Assembly: GCA_015680685.1 (NCBI GenBank)
Contig: MNCI01016011.1
Span: forward strand, 502,555-566,554
Origin: Gnetum montanum
Taxonomy: Eukaryota > Streptophyta > Gnetopsida > Gnetales > Gnetaceae
Length of the DNA stretch: 64,000 bases
Direction: 5' to 3'
Shown here: one piece after another, positions 10,891 to 23,260 of the stretch
Numbering within the stretch: position 1 is the stretch's first letter
Layout of the letters: every line of letters starts with the position of its first letter
Notes under the pieces: model-generated
Seen by the model: the letters and a program-made list of their open reading frames with translations, nothing else
Database searches by the model: none
What the model was told of the DNA's origin: nothing
Program-made: the position numbers and the translations under genes

Positions 10891-12429
10891 CTTTGGCCAG
10901 TGCCTAGCCATAAAGGTGAAAATAAAATAGAATAAAATATTAATAGATGTATAAGAAAATAGAATTATTCCAAGATATTTTTTTAGCTATTCAAAATTTA
11001 ACATATTGAAAACATGTAGACATTTAACAAGAAAATGATTAAAACAAAAATAAATTTGTCTATTGCCTAAATGTTCAAATATTTATTTACTAATTTTACC
11101 TATTCCTCTTTTGATGACAAATTTTTATTTTTGGATATGAGTTTACATATAACTTAGGAAGGTCCTACCTAGGATTAATTGAACTTAACCTCACCTCACA
11201 AGGTCTACTTCATTATATGAAAGAATGTTTTATAAACTCAAGGTTTAAACCTTTCCTATGATTCAAGGATCTAAGATACATTACTTACATCTAACTCATT
11301 CCCTAACTTAAGCTTAGCTTAACTTTCAAGTTGGTTATACCCTACTATCATATCCTTTACTAATTGGTTATCCCCTTCTCCTAATTAAGCTAAGGTACGT
11401 AACATACCTAGGTTAATTAGCAAATATAAATTATTAAAAAGAGATATGGTTAAAGGATATACCAAAAAAAAAAGTTGCATTGGGTTTTATATATCTAGAC
11501 TAAGAGAAAACCAAAGGAAATGGGTGAATGGATGTTAGTATCCAACATTGGCTACCATAGTAGGGATCTCAACCATTGACTCCTACAGAAGACATGATGG
11601 GAAACACAAAGAAAACCCATGCATAAAAGTACCACTAGTTAGAGAGATAACCATGCAAGAGAAAATAGGAGGATAACACAAAAAAAATGTAAAGGAGGAA
11701 TAGCAAATAGTAAAAACTAGGTAAATACAAAAGCAAAAAGAATAATAATTTGAGAAGTACAAAGAAACAAAAACAAAATAACTAAATAACACAGTAAGAA
11801 AAATGATTAAAAGTGAAGGTGCCCATCAAATACCAAGTATGGAGGAGTCACTCCTTTGTTGCTAGTGTTATACCCTAGTTCTAAGGTAGTGGCATCTCGA
11901 TTTGATTAATAATTATTGCTTGTTCCTTAAACACTCTACTTACAAAAGGAGGTTCTTGTAGGATGCTTAAACTGTGAGCTTGGAGCATCGTCTCAATTGT
12001 AAGGTTTTTTTGGGAGTGGGCCTTAGCTCATGATTGAAGGTTCTTGTGGCATCATTTTTTTTCCTTACTTTTTTTCTTTTCTTTTCTCTTTTTTTATTTT
12101 TTTCTTTTTCTTTTCTCTCTTTTCTTCTTTCTTTCTTTTCTCTTCTTTTTTTTTTAACAAGAAATTCAATATTTGATCAGCTTCAACCATGTGGTTCTTG
12201 TGGGAGTTAATTTCATTTTATAAAGGTTGCTAATTTCATATTGTAGGAAAAAAATTTATCACCTATGGAAAAGTGTTTTTTAAAGATATTCTTATCATGT
12301 AATGTCTTCATTTGTTTCTTTACCATTCTTTGTTTGTTAAGAGCATGTAGCTACATTTCATCAAGTTTGTGAAGTTGGTTGATTCAAGCGACTTGGTTCA
12401 TGTCTTCATCAAAGTTGACTTAGTGGGCT
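10891..12429 (-). other. Noncoding 3' region of element B
   Basis: About 1.5 kb between the integrase end and the PPT. I see no conserved ORF here; a 69-codon hydrophobic frame at 11792-11583 comes from A/T-rich low-complexity DNA. A long pyrimidine-rich tract (about 12045-12160, mostly t with tct/ttc) is present. Unlike A, C, F and G, this element has no extra ORF after integrase. Confidence 0.6.
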
Positions 12430-13250
12430 AATTGTAAAGATTGATATTTAAGTTCAACAAGTAATAGACATAACTTACCAAAAACCAATTACTAATGTGA
12501 ATATCCTAAACTTGGTTTATAGGTAATCTGATAAGTCCAAAGTGCATTGCAATTTTTTAGACCAATCTTTTCCTTTAGTACATATAGTTTTTGTTAATAT
12601 ATTCAAGATAATTCTATTATCATTCTTTACTTGGCCATTTGTTTGAGGATGATAGGAAGTAACTATTTTATATTGGATATCACAAGACTTAAGGAAATTT
12701 TCCATGATTTTATTGAAAAAATGGGTTCCTTGATCACTAATGATCACATGTGGAGTTCCAAAATGTGTTAAAATATTTTTTCTAAGGAATGGTACAACAA
12801 CCTTAACATCATTTGTTGGGGTGGCATTTTCTTCTACTGATTTGGTGGCATACTCTATATAAACCAAAATGTATTAACATCCATTAGATGGTGGAAATGA
12901 TCCTAAAATTTCTATACCCCATACATCATGGTTCTGTTATTAAAAGAATTTTAAGGGTATTTCATGTCTTTTGGTTATGGCTTCAATTCATTGACATTTA
13001 TCACATTCTTGCATATAATTATGTGCATTTTTTAAAATTGAGAGCCAATAACATCCACTTTGAAGGATTTTGATAGTAGTACATTTGCTATTAAATTGGC
13101 CACCCCCTAAATCATCATGACATATTTGTAGAATTTCTTATTGTTCATTCTCAGCCATATAACTTCTTACTATGTTATCCTTACAAATTCGATAGAGATA
13201 TAGATTACTCCATATGTACCTAGATATGGTGCATAAGAAAGATTTCTTTT
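12430..13250 (-). pseudogene. Integrase of element B
   Basis: Integrase joins the DNA copy to the host. Reading the minus strand, the zinc-binding N-terminus is partly kept: the CxxC pair is present (ECDKCQ, near 13000), but the GGHF-type histidine is GGQF. The core (12867-12517) begins VYIEYATKSVEE, with Glu where the first catalytic Asp is expected. It then has HVIISDQGTHF with the second Asp, and YHPQTNGQVKNDNR, where a Lys sits exactly 35 residues after that Asp, in the slot of the catalytic Glu. Two of three catalytic residues are therefore changed. The C-terminal part is broken by stops. Confidence 0.85.
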
Positions 13251-14593
13251 CTTCCTTAGTCAAATTGGTAGTGGTTTTCATAGTGGCTAGATAGTTGCCT
13301 ATATCAACAAACCAAGGATCCTTTCTTGTAGAAAAAAGTTATTCATCAGAAAATTCATCATGAAAGACTCCTTATGTTCTATTCTCATTAGTAGTTTGTA
13401 GCTTTGAAAGATTATCTGCTACTACATTTTTCCTTCCTCTTTTATCTAAAATATCTAGGTCAAATTCCTAAAGTAATAAGCACCATCTCATTATTCTTGC
13501 ATTTTCTATTTTTTGGTAGCTAAAAATTTAATGGTTGAATGATTAATATATACTCTAGTTTTATATCCTATTAAATAACGTCTAAATTTATTTAGAGCAT
13601 ATACAATAGCTAATAATTATTTTCTATAGTTTTATAGTTTACTTGGGCTTGGTCTAAACTTTTGAACACATAATAAATCACTCATGGTTTATGATCAATG
13701 TATTATCCTAAAACTACTCATACTACTGTGTCACTAGTGTCATACATTAGATCAAATGGATAATCCCAATTAGGTGCATTTAATATAGGGGTTGTGGTTA
13801 CTCATTTTTTCAATTCCAAGAATGTTTCTTGATAGTCATTAGTCCAAAAAATGAAACATCTTTTCCTAAGAGCAAGTATAATGGTTTAGCAATTTTTGAA
13901 AAGTCTTTGATAAACCTTCTATAATACCTAGCATGTCCTAGAACAAAATTAAAAAGTCTTTAAATTATTTGGAGTTGGAAGTGTAGATATGAATCTTATC
14001 TTCTCATCATCCATACTTATCCCATCTTTAGAAATAGCATGTCCTAACATTAAGCCACTCGTAACCATCAAGTAACTCTTTTCCTAACTTAATTTTAAAT
14101 TTTTATTAATACATCTATCTAAGACATGTTTGAGATGTTGTAAAGTTTCATTATAAGTATTCCCATAGACTGTAAAATCATCTATAAAAACTTCAATGTA
14201 ATCTTTTAACATATTAGAAAATATTGAGATCATGACCATTTGGAAAGTAGCTGGTGCATTACAAAGGCCAAAATGCATACATTTATAAGAAAAAGTTCCA
14301 TAAGAATATGTAAAGGATGTTTCATACTTAATAATTTGCTTTAATGCTAGATTAATTCATCTTGGGCGAATTCTTACTGGTTTTACATTGTCTTCTAGGT
14401 AGATATGATGTTGGCAGATGTTGGGTGAGATTCCTTGGTGAAGGTCCTCATAACTCTATGCAAATGCGTTAGATTTTCTACGTATAACTTCTAATAATTT
14501 TCTTTCTTGCTCATTAGTAAGTTGGGAATTTATTATTAATGGTTTATTAAGATCTAGGAAAATGTACTTAAGTGTACTAGGTACTCTAATATC
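13251..14593 (-). pseudogene. Reverse transcriptase and RNase H of element B, 3' portion of pol
   Basis: On the minus strand the first coding sequence after C's insertion is the pre-RT segment LNKPLIINSQLTNEQERKLL (14550-14490), the family's leucine-rich lead-in to reverse transcriptase. Palm motifs follow: FGLCNAPATFQ at about 14270 and VFIDDFTVYGN at about 14180, the FIDD form with both aspartates kept. RNase H follows in broken frames (YDTSDTVV near 13730, where the first catalytic Asp is at the usual spot; SLDQAQVNYKTIENNY near 13640). Many stops are present. The upstream part of this ORF is at 27944-30154 on the other side of C. Confidence 0.88.
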
Positions 14594-14598
14594 CAAGG
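14594..14598. repeat. Target-site duplication of element C, left copy (CAAGG)
   Basis: CAAGG precedes the LTR terminus TGATGAGC; the right flank at 27674-27678 is TAAGG. The single C/T difference fits decay after insertion. Confidence 0.85.
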
Positions 14599-15543
14599 TG
14601 ATGAGCGGTGAGGTACCCGTATGTCCAACCATACAAATCATGAGGCATTCACATGTGACTCAGTCAAATTTTGTAGACTTTATCATTTTTAGTGCACTAG
14701 CTGTTTATGAAGTGAATCCAACCTTAAGGTTAATCGTTGTCCTCCCAATTACACTTGTGATGCACATTGGTATGGTTAAGTGTAACTAAGGCATTTGATT
14801 TTTTTCATTTTTTATTTTATATTGTGGGTGACCAAAATGTAGAGAAAAAGGAGTTTAATTAACTAATATAAGTGACTAATTAAGTAATAATTTAACTAAT
14901 CCTAACATAAGTATTCGTTCTCACTTTCCATACACATCCTGAACCCATGTATCCACTACTAGGTGACCAAACTCTACGCTACTAGACGTACCAAGTGATA
15001 ATGCTATTAGGATTACCAAGAGAATATGTGTTACACTCGAAGCAGTCATAATTATGTATTTAATCTATCTAGCTTAATAATCTCATTAACTTAATTTCTG
15101 TAAAATAATTGTAAAATAATTAAGAATAATTAATAGATAATTGAAAACATTAAATGCATAAACAAAAGAGCTAATCTACCCAAAGTGCTGCAAGGTTTAT
15201 TAGAAAGCTTGTCTTTATTGCCACACACACTATCGTTCTTAGGTATAATAATGATCGAATAAAGATTTGTATACTCAATGACTCCTACTATGGGCACTTA
15301 CGGAAAAAATTCTAACTTTTGAATGAAAAAAATGCAAGAGTTTTGCTACAATTGAAATTTGGACTTCCCATAAATGCAACTGGTAGGCATGTATTTATAG
15401 GTGATAGATAGACACTAAGTCGATGAGGCATCATTTATACAAGTCGAAATGCATTAATAGGACCTTGTAGATGAGGCCTTGTCGACATGGTCGACTACAT
15501 TGACAAGGCCTCATCAACGTAGCCAACCAATGATAACTCATCA
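14599..15543 (-). repeat. 3' LTR of element C
   Basis: This 945-bp repeat aligns throughout with 26744-27673, begins TGATGAGC and ends CTCATCA on the plus strand. On the element's strand it has a U3 with repeated 'gatgaggcc / gacaaggcctc' blocks (15540-15420), a TATA box (plus-strand tatttata at 15392-15399), then R-U5. The U5 end (ggttggacatacgggtacctc) is the family's conserved terminus. Confidence 0.93.
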
Positions 15544-15556
15544 TACCCCCATGAGT
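15544..15556 (-). other. Polypurine tract of element C
   Basis: Minus strand reads cactcatgggggta directly before the 3' LTR; the same 'tgggggta' precedes the 3' LTRs of A and G. Confidence 0.88.
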
Positions 15557-15792
15557 GAATGAAAACTTATCATTGATTTCTTTTACAAAATTGGGAAGGT
15601 ATGGGATTATTGATTGAATTTTCTTTCAACAAAACACACTTGACTGACTTGACAAAAAATGGAGTGCCCAGGTGTACAGATCAACACATTACAAAAATGG
15701 TGGTGTTTAGGGCATAAAATTGAACACCATGATACAACTCATCAAAAATTGAACAACATGTTCCTAGATGATGTGAAGCTTGTTGGAGAGGA

Positions 15793-18640
15793 TCAAATGG
15801 TCCCAAGTGGTGGTGGTTCTTGAGGCTTCTAGGGACCTTCATTGGCTTCATGCACTAGTGGTGGTTGAGGCTATGGTTGTCCTACTACTATTGTAACTTA
15901 AGGTGGGAGGTGAAAAGCATTAAGCAATGCTTTCATTTTCTCCTCCTTACTCCTAGGATCATGCATCATCCACATAGATTTCCCAATGTGGGTTGGAACA
16001 AGCACCTCTTAAGAACATGGGATTGTTGGAAACAACTCCTTGATATTGGCAAACTAGGTAGTGAATTGTTTTCATTCAATGTTGAATGCTCACACTATGT
16101 TCTTCAGCTCTTAGTAGTCATTCATCCATCTAATTAGGTCCTCAATGATGGATCGTTGATCTATGAATTTTCCCTTGAGGACTTCAAGTTTAGCATTAGC
16201 AATCTCAAGCTTTTGCTTGGTGTCTTTGTGGTGTTTTAACTTAGCCTTGTATAGAAAATATGAGCTAGCCGCCTACTTCTCCAATTCTGACCACATTCAT
16301 CCAACTGCCATCATTGCTAGATTTGCATAATGAAGATTGGCCAACTCCATATATTCTATCATTTCTTTGATCTACAACTCCTTCAAGTAGATCTTCACTT
16401 TATTGTAGGCATCAATCCCATCAAGGATGGGCTACCACATCTCTCTTTCTTACTAGAGTTGCTAGAGGGCTTCATTAACTTTAGCCTTTGCCATCTAGAT
16501 TTCTTTTTCATTAATTTATTTTTGCAAGCAAACTTGGTCCCTATAGTGATTTTTCACCCTCTCAAACTTGAGAGCTTCATTCTTCTAGGTAGTTATTTTG
16601 ATGACAGACTTTTGTTGTAAGGTGAACACCTCCTCCATTGATAGATTTCTATTCTTTGCAGCCAATTTTCTTAGTTTAGTGTTGACTCTAGCTAGCTGCT
16701 CCTACTGTTGATGATTGAATTTTTGTATTTGATCTCTTTGAGCATCAACATTTCATAGGTAATGATTTTGCATGGTTAGTGTTTCATTTTCTTAGTGCAT
16801 CTAATTTAAGTTATTTTTAATTGAATTTGTTTCAGCTTCTACCATGAACTATTTGAAGATGATCATTATTGCTTCCTCCTTAGCCTTTTTAAGTCATTCC
16901 TAAAGTTGTTTGATAGATTCATCTCTTATTTTTGTTGGGCTAAGGATTTGTTGCTGTACAAGTTGGGCATGAAGTTTAGCTACCTCCATGGCCAAGTGGT
17001 GATTTTTATTTTGGGCTATTTTTAGTTTCCCTTCCAAAATAATGCATTTGCCCCTTGCATTTAGTAGCTCTGACTTGGTTGTAGTGATGTTCTCTAGAAG
17101 ATCAAAGACATCCAAAGTCAATTGCCCAGTTCCCACCAATCATTCTAGCAGTTGTTCATGCTAAGCTACATTCAATTTCCCACTGACCATACCTATGGAC
17201 ATTTGCACATCTTGTAATGTAGATAGATTTAGTATAGACACCATTGGTGCGTTTAGTGCTTCAAATACATGGTCAGCTATAACTTCTACTATTGTTTCTT
17301 GCCCTTGGTGTTGCATCACCAAGACATTTACCTCTTCACCTTTCTCCAACCTCACCAAGAAAGTGGTGGCATTCCCAAATATTTTTCGTAATAAATGATG
17401 TGTCACTAGTAACACCATCATCTCCTGAGTGTTGGGATCTGACCTCAAATGTAGCTACGTTCCTTGGGAAAAGAAAATGAAACCACCCCTCTCCATTTGG
17501 CTAATTTTTTGAGCCATCTCATTAAGGTGACTCATTACTGGCTAATACAAAAATGAATCTGCCAAACTCATTCCTACCTGCTACTCTTGTTTTCTTAAGA
17601 GCTGCTCCTAGATTTATCACAAATGCTCATAGATTGCATGGGCCTCTAGTGTTATCTCCTAAGTGGGTGGTGGTGGTGGCAGCTCCTCTTTTGGGATGCT
17701 TGCTAGAATTTTTTTCTTCATAATTTCTATGCATGAGGCCAAGGGAGTATGCCTAAGAGTGTCATTAGAATAGTAACCAATACCTACCCTCTTACAAAGT
17801 TTTCTTATTAGGCATGGAAAGGGCAGGGTCCTCCTTCCATGTTCATTCTCCTTGAAATGCTTCTCAATCTTCAAATAAATTAGCTGTGGATGGTTAACAA
17901 GAAATTTCCCACTTAGAGCAGTGCATGCACTAGTGAAGAAGGTAGCCACCTTACTTGGCCTCACTATTGGATTGAGATGATAGGCCAAAATCTTGAAATA
18001 AATTCACTCTACCGATGTAAGTGTGTCATACTCCTTATGGTCTACCCCATAACATCACTAGGTCCACTCCCTTTTTACCTTAGGATCCCCTTTTGTTGAT
18101 ATTTTTTCCATCTATGTTTCGATGTTAAACAGCCCCAGTTCCTATGCAATGGCCTCTCCTGAATAGGACACTTGAACATCCTTGATCTTTACAACAGACC
18201 TTGGCCTTTAAGTGTTCTAGAAGAGATAGGTCTCTCCCATGTATCACTCCCCACTGGTCGTGATGATTAGCCACACAGGAGAGGCTTGTAATTGTGTTCT
18301 AAAATCTTCTGGAGCTTTCTTCAAAAATTGCCCAAAGTTTATTTCTTGAGAAATTAATCTTTGGAGGTCTTGGAACTTGATGATGTCTAGGTAGGCTTGA
18401 GTCAGAGTGACCTCAAGCCTAGGCCTAGGCCCAGGTGCTTCTCTTCATTGAGATTGTTCTATAGGCACTTCTTCTTTTGGAATTTGTTGAACAGATTTCA
18501 CTTTAGGTTCCTCCCAAAGAGGTCCTATTACATGGGTCACTCTTGTTGTTCTTGGCCTTGTTCCTACTAGCCCCTTTCAGCTTTAGGTCATTTCTCCTAA
18601 TGTTGTAAGGGTTGTCATTCCACTTTTGTTTGGGTGACAT
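15793..18640 (-). pseudogene. Extra 3' ORF (aORF) of element C, about 940 codons, broken
   Basis: Start is the ATG at 18640 (MSPKQK), directly after a splice-acceptor-like 'ttgattgtag' and matching MAPK starts in A and G. Open stretches include 17988-17659, with LNPIVRPSKVATFFTSACTA and RRTLPFPCLIRKLCKRVGI. I recall this pattern from the putative plant transposon domain seen in Athila env-position ORFs; an HMM search would be needed to prove it. A proline-rich run (PPPPPT) follows. Next, 17139-16900 is strongly coiled coil (LLNARGKCIILEGKLKIAQ). Near the end is the conserved block ending RSKEEKMKALL, and the ORF closes with PPPLGTI and TGA at 15795-15793. I see no signal peptide or membrane segment. 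Its role is unknown. Confidence 0.75.
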
Positions 18641-18952
18641 CTACAATCAAAATAGAACCATGGATTATTAAGAATCATGGAACCTTAAAATAATTGGGAT
18701 ACCTTAACTCTTGAGGGTAGTTACACTTGGCTAAGATATGATTATGGCTGATTTAATCAACTTAATTATTATTTTTATTTATGCCTTATCATTGATAAAT
18801 CATCCTAGAGTTTGTTAGAAGGGTTCACTTGGAAAATGTTGATGTCTATGTATGATTAAAGTTACTAACCCTTAGGGGAGTTAAATTTTTATTTTTTTTT
18901 GAAAATTACATCAAATCCTTAAGGTTTGTGGCCTCCATGATAAAGATCTTAC
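18641..18952 (-). other. Putative intron before the aORF of element C
   Basis: On the minus strand the donor is attagag/GTAAGATC at 18952 and the acceptor is gattgTAG/ATG at 18641, 312 bp apart. The same donor context (agag/GTAAG, then ctttatcatgg) and acceptor (tgTAG/ATG) occur in A at 35438 and 35735. Splicing would place the aORF ATG as the first bases of the second exon. No transcript evidence is available. Confidence 0.6.
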
Positions 18953-19069
18953 CTCTAATAAGTGCAGGATCGAGAAATGGAGTGATTTGGACAAATGGTT
19001 TGAAAGTTATGGGCTCTGAAATATTACAAAAATTCCTCGTGTGTTATGAGAAAATGACAAAAAATTCCA

Positions 19070-19200
19070 AAGTATCCAGTGTTATATATAGTATTTTTGT
19101 ATTGTGTTGATGAGGCCTCAATGATGAGGCCTTGTTGACAAGATCAGCTGCATCAACGAGGCCTCAACGATGTAGCTCTTGACCATCATTAACTTTTGTT
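19070..19200 (-). promoter_or_regulatory. U3-like segment and TATA box upstream of the aORF in C
   Basis: On the minus strand the segment carries several 'gaggcctc' blocks (gttgaggcctcgttgatg, aacaaggcctcatcattg) followed about 30 bp later by actatatataac. C's own LTR U3 has the same kind of blocks ahead of its TATA. I infer an internal promoter for the aORF; an old captured LTR fragment is the main alternative. Confidence 0.55.
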
Positions 19201-20789
19201 GACTTTGGTCAAACTTTTAAAATACAAGGAATTTTATGATGAAGTTGGGATCAAATGAAAGCTTAAAAGGTCAAGAATAGTATAAAATCATGAGAAGATA
19301 ATGTTAAAGTTCATAAATTTTAAAAAATGGAGAAAAATTTATTTAATTGAAGAATGCAATGAAAGATTGAGTACTGAGTAGTTTACACAATGGAAAATAC
19401 AAAATATAGGATTGTAATGATGTCAAAGGTAAGGAACCTTAACTAATTAAGCCAAAAGCTATGCAAGTGGATCCTCCCCATAGTAGGCTCATGCCCTTTT
19501 TACTCTTGCATAACCTCAACTAAGTAGTCCATGGACCCCATAGTTGATTTTATGATGATGACAAGTTAAGGACCAACCCAAAAGAATCCACTCAAGAATC
19601 CTAATACATCAGACTAAGACATAGAGCATAACATAGAACTAGGTAGTGAGGTAAGTTATGGTAGCATGGATGGATGGTAGAGAAGGTGGAATGGAGTTCC
19701 AAATTGAGGTCATAAGAAGTCCCTTGTGGAATTGTGGTTAAAATGACTCAAGAAGTTCCATCCTCAGTCTAGACCAAAACCATCCACTTTCAATGACTTT
19801 GCATCGTCACTCTAAGACTGATCCATCCACTCAAGATACAAAAGTGTTCCCACAAGACAACCACCATCCCACAAAGAAGAGAGAGAGGTAGGAAGTGAGG
19901 GAGAGAGAGCCTTAGTTAGAGGGGACCTTCAGGCATAGGTGTATGTCTTTCAAGTCCCATAACCAGTGCTTGTAGCCCTTTTATTTGTCCAAGGGGATGT
20001 GCTTTGAATTTCCATTATTTTAGTTTTTTTTTCTTGAAATGGGAACCACACCATGCAATGATGTTATTTGTCTTCCTATCATTGGATTGTATGGAATGGT
20101 AAGAAGTCCATGAAAAACACTTAAGCACTCAAGCAAGAAGAATAGTACAAAGATTATTGAATCCCCTTGAACTCACACCCTTTACAAACCTTTGGATCCT
20201 TCCTAATACTAAAACTACCAAGGTAATGAATTGATTAAAAGTTTCTTTAATGAAAAAGGAACCTAAAATTTCTAGAACAAGGAAAATCATAGAGTTCTTG
20301 GATGGGTGGATGATGTGTACTCACTGCCTTTCCCATGAAAAATAAACCATGTCAAAGTCATCAGACATCAAAATTCAAAAATAGATTCTAGATATCAATA
20401 ATCACACATTAAGCACAAACCATTATTAGTAAATAGTAATAGTAGCATTGCGTCCTACAAAAATAAAGTAGATTTATTAGCAAAAATGAGAAAATATCAC
20501 AGTTAATCAAAAGAAACACAAGAGACAAAATAAAGTAAAAACTATATATATAAAAGTGTAAAATAATCAAGAAAATTTAAATGTACTAAAAATGGTATAA
20601 AATTAGAAAAATTTGAAAATAAAAAATGTGAAAAATAAAAAGGTAGAAAAACTAAGAGGCCATGATAATGGTTAGCATGAATGGCCATCTCCCCCACAAC
20701 TAAGTTAGAAGGAGGAGATTTGAAAAATAGAATGTGGGTGTTCATCAGGTGAGGTGGTATTACACTGGCCAATCTTGGTTATAGGAAAG
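19201..20789 (-). other. Conserved noncoding interval between integrase and aORF in C
   Basis: There is no sustained ORF. Blocks here recur in A (33650-35200), F (46180-47660) and G (55450-56920), for example the 'gaaagacat..acccatgc' block (here around 19930-19970) and the 'ggggaggatccact' block (around 19470). Retention in four copies marks it as part of the element's structure, perhaps the pol 3' UTR plus upstream control sequence. Confidence 0.6.
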
Positions 20790-21900
20790 GTTTAATTTTG
20801 GCTATCAGGTTTGTAAATTATCATGGCCCCAAAAAAAAAGGTTTGATCAATTATATAAGGTCCCTTCCACAATGTTTGAAATTTTGGCTTTTGAGGTACA
20901 TGTGTGGTGTTTCAGTAGAGGACCTTATCTCCTAGTTGAAACCTTATTTCCTAATTCTAAGGTCATGGCATTGCTTGCTGAATGCTTTGTTCACCACATT
21001 CAAAAATAGGGCCACTAATCAATTTTCATCTAGCATGTTTAGATTGATCAATCTCTCTTTTTATGCTAAACTTAGGTCAAGATTTAGATCACTGGCCATT
21101 GAGAGTGTATGGATCTCAAATTGAATTGGGAGTGTTGGAAGATTTTCGTACACTAACGCATAGGGAGAATATCCAATAGGAAGTTTCCAAGTAGATTGAT
21201 AACCTCAGAGAGAATCATTATGTTTTGTACTCCAATCCTTCCTATATTTGCTAATGGTTCACATTAATATTTTTGTAATCTCCTTGTTGGTTACTTTTAC
21301 TTGGTTGTTGGCTTGGGGGTGGTAAGGTTTTGTTAATTTATGTTCTACCCCCAAGCGTTGCATTAATTTCCTAAATGTGGCACTTGTGAAATGAGTCCCA
21401 TTATCAAAAATTAGTGAACATGGCACCCCAAACCTATTAACGATATATTGTTGTATAAATTTAGTGGCATTGGATGATGTGTAGTCTGTAATAGGTATCA
21501 CTTTAGCCCATTTTGTGCAATAGTCAACTACTACTATAATATATGCTTTCTCATTAGACATGGGTGTGATGGGATCCATGAAGTCAATGCCCCATATGTC
21601 AAAATATTCTAGTGGTTGAATCCACTATTGAGAACCTTTTATATGAGTGGTTATCCCCCTAGCACATTGACAATGTTCACAAGAATTGACAAATTGGTGG
21701 ACATTCCTAAAGATTATGTGCCAATAGTACCCTGCCATTAGGATTTTTATGGCCATGCATCTCCTTGCATAGTGGCCTCTGCAAGGTCCTTCATGAGCAT
21801 CTTGGAGAATGTGTAGTTGATCTTTGTTAGGGACACACCAATGGATTAGGCCATCGGCACACACCTTGTAAAGGTGTCTATTAATTTCCATGAAGTATTT
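20790..21900 (-). pseudogene. Integrase of element C
   Basis: The zinc-binding domain is intact (21891-21625): HILQDAHEGPCRGHYARRC, then HQFVNSCEHCQ gives the HH-CC pattern. The catalytic core (21579-21259) has IIVVVDYCTKW with the first Asp, SLIFDNGTHF with the second Asp, and YHPQANNQVKVTN with Lys 35 residues later, where the catalytic Glu is expected. One stop separates the two halves. The C-terminal part (21250-20790) is broken but aligns with A and F (SPYALVYENLPTLPIQFE). It is the best integrase in the window, but the Glu-to-Lys change would abolish strand transfer. Confidence 0.88.
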
Positions 21901-21984
21901 GACCTAATGAAGAAATTTTTATTCTTTCCTAACATCCAAGTCTTATGGCATCTCTTGAGTGAGAAGATATGTCAAGATGCCATT

Positions 21985-23260
21985 TTACCATACTACTTTT
22001 TTAGGTGTTTGTTCATTTATTACTCTAGTAAAGAGGAGTTCATCTAGAAATTGATCAGAGTGTAGGCTCTCCTCCTCTTTGTTATCCCATCTTAAGAGGG
22101 AAATATGGTTAGTGATCACATTCTTGATCCATTTTCGATCTACCATAGTAATATTGAATTTTTGTAAGATCACAAGCCACCATATAACATGAGGACTCAC
22201 TGTCGGCTTATTCATAAGGAAGTGAATTGCATTATGGTCCATATGTACAAATACTTTGTAACCTAGCATAGAATGTGTAAATTTTTCTAGTGCATACACC
22301 ACTACCATTAATTCTTTTTCCATGGTGGTGTAACTTAACTATGCCCCAACAATGCTTCGACTTGAATAGTGGTTATAATATGGATGTTTCTTATTGTCCA
22401 TATATGTGAGCACAACTCCCAAAGCATAGTTAGATGCATCTATCATGATATGGAATGTGTTGGACCAATCAGGTGCTTATAGGATTGGTGTTTCTATGAA
22501 TTTCTCTTTTAGTTGTTGGAATGCATTTTTACATTTCTTGATCCATATGAAAGGTGCCTCTTTCTTTGTAAGTTCTAGCAACATTTTAGCAATCCTAGAG
22601 TAATTCTTAATAAAGTACTGGTAGTAACTAGTGTGTCCAAGAAATGACCAAACATCTTTGATAGTCTTTGGTTGGTGTGTTATTACTTGGATGACCCTTA
22701 TCTTTTTTGGGTCTACCTTGAACCCTTTCTGCAAAATCTAGTGCCATTGCATGATGCCTTCTTGGACCATGAAATGGCTCTTTTGCCAATTGATCCATAG
22801 GTTTATCTCAACACATCTCTTTAGGACTTGCTCAAGTCAGTTCAAGGCTTGCTCAAATGTAGCTTCGTAGGTGAAGAGGTCATCCATGAAAACATCAACA
22901 CCACTACCAATTTGTTGTTAAAAGATATGAAGGATTAAGTGTTGAAATCTTGTAGGGGCATTGCATAGGCCAAATGACATCTTATAGTATGCAAAAGTCC
23001 CCCAAAGACTTGTGAATGTTGTCTTGGCTTGATCTTCTAGTGTAATTTGGATTTGGTTATAGCCATTATAACCATCCAAGAAACTATAATAACAATGCCT
23101 AGATATGGTGTCTAATACTTGATCCACAAATGGCAACGGAAAGTGATGTTTAAATGTTTCCATATTTAACAACCTAAAGTCAATGAAAACCTACCATACC
23201 ATCCTTCATTGGTACAATTAGAAGTGGGCTAATCCACTCACTATCCATGATTAGATAGAT
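21985..23260 (-). pseudogene. Reverse transcriptase and RNase H of element C
   Basis: Open stretch 23172-22918 holds FVDQVLDTISRHCYYSFLDG (first catalytic Asp), WGTFAYYKMSFGLCNAPTRFQ. After a stop, VFMDD lies at 22893-22879 with both aspartates kept. Then comes 22734-22477, the connection (SFLGHTSYYQYFIKNYSRIAK). RNase H begins near 22450 (IMIDASNYALG) and continues in 22323-21985 with MEKELMVVVYALEKF (catalytic Glu), VFVHMDHNAIHFL (catalytic Asp) and DRKWIKNVITNHISLL. The motifs are complete; only a few stops and frame breaks prevent translation. Confidence 0.9.

Noticed and set aside
11583-11792. Hydrophobic 69-codon frame, possible membrane protein
   Set aside because: Composition follows AT-rich low-complexity DNA (F/Y/S/L only), with no start context or homologue in the window.
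12045-12160. Pyrimidine-rich tract as a PPT on the opposite strand
   Set aside because: Too long and irregular, more than 1 kb from B's 3' LTR, which already has an adjacent G-rich PPT.
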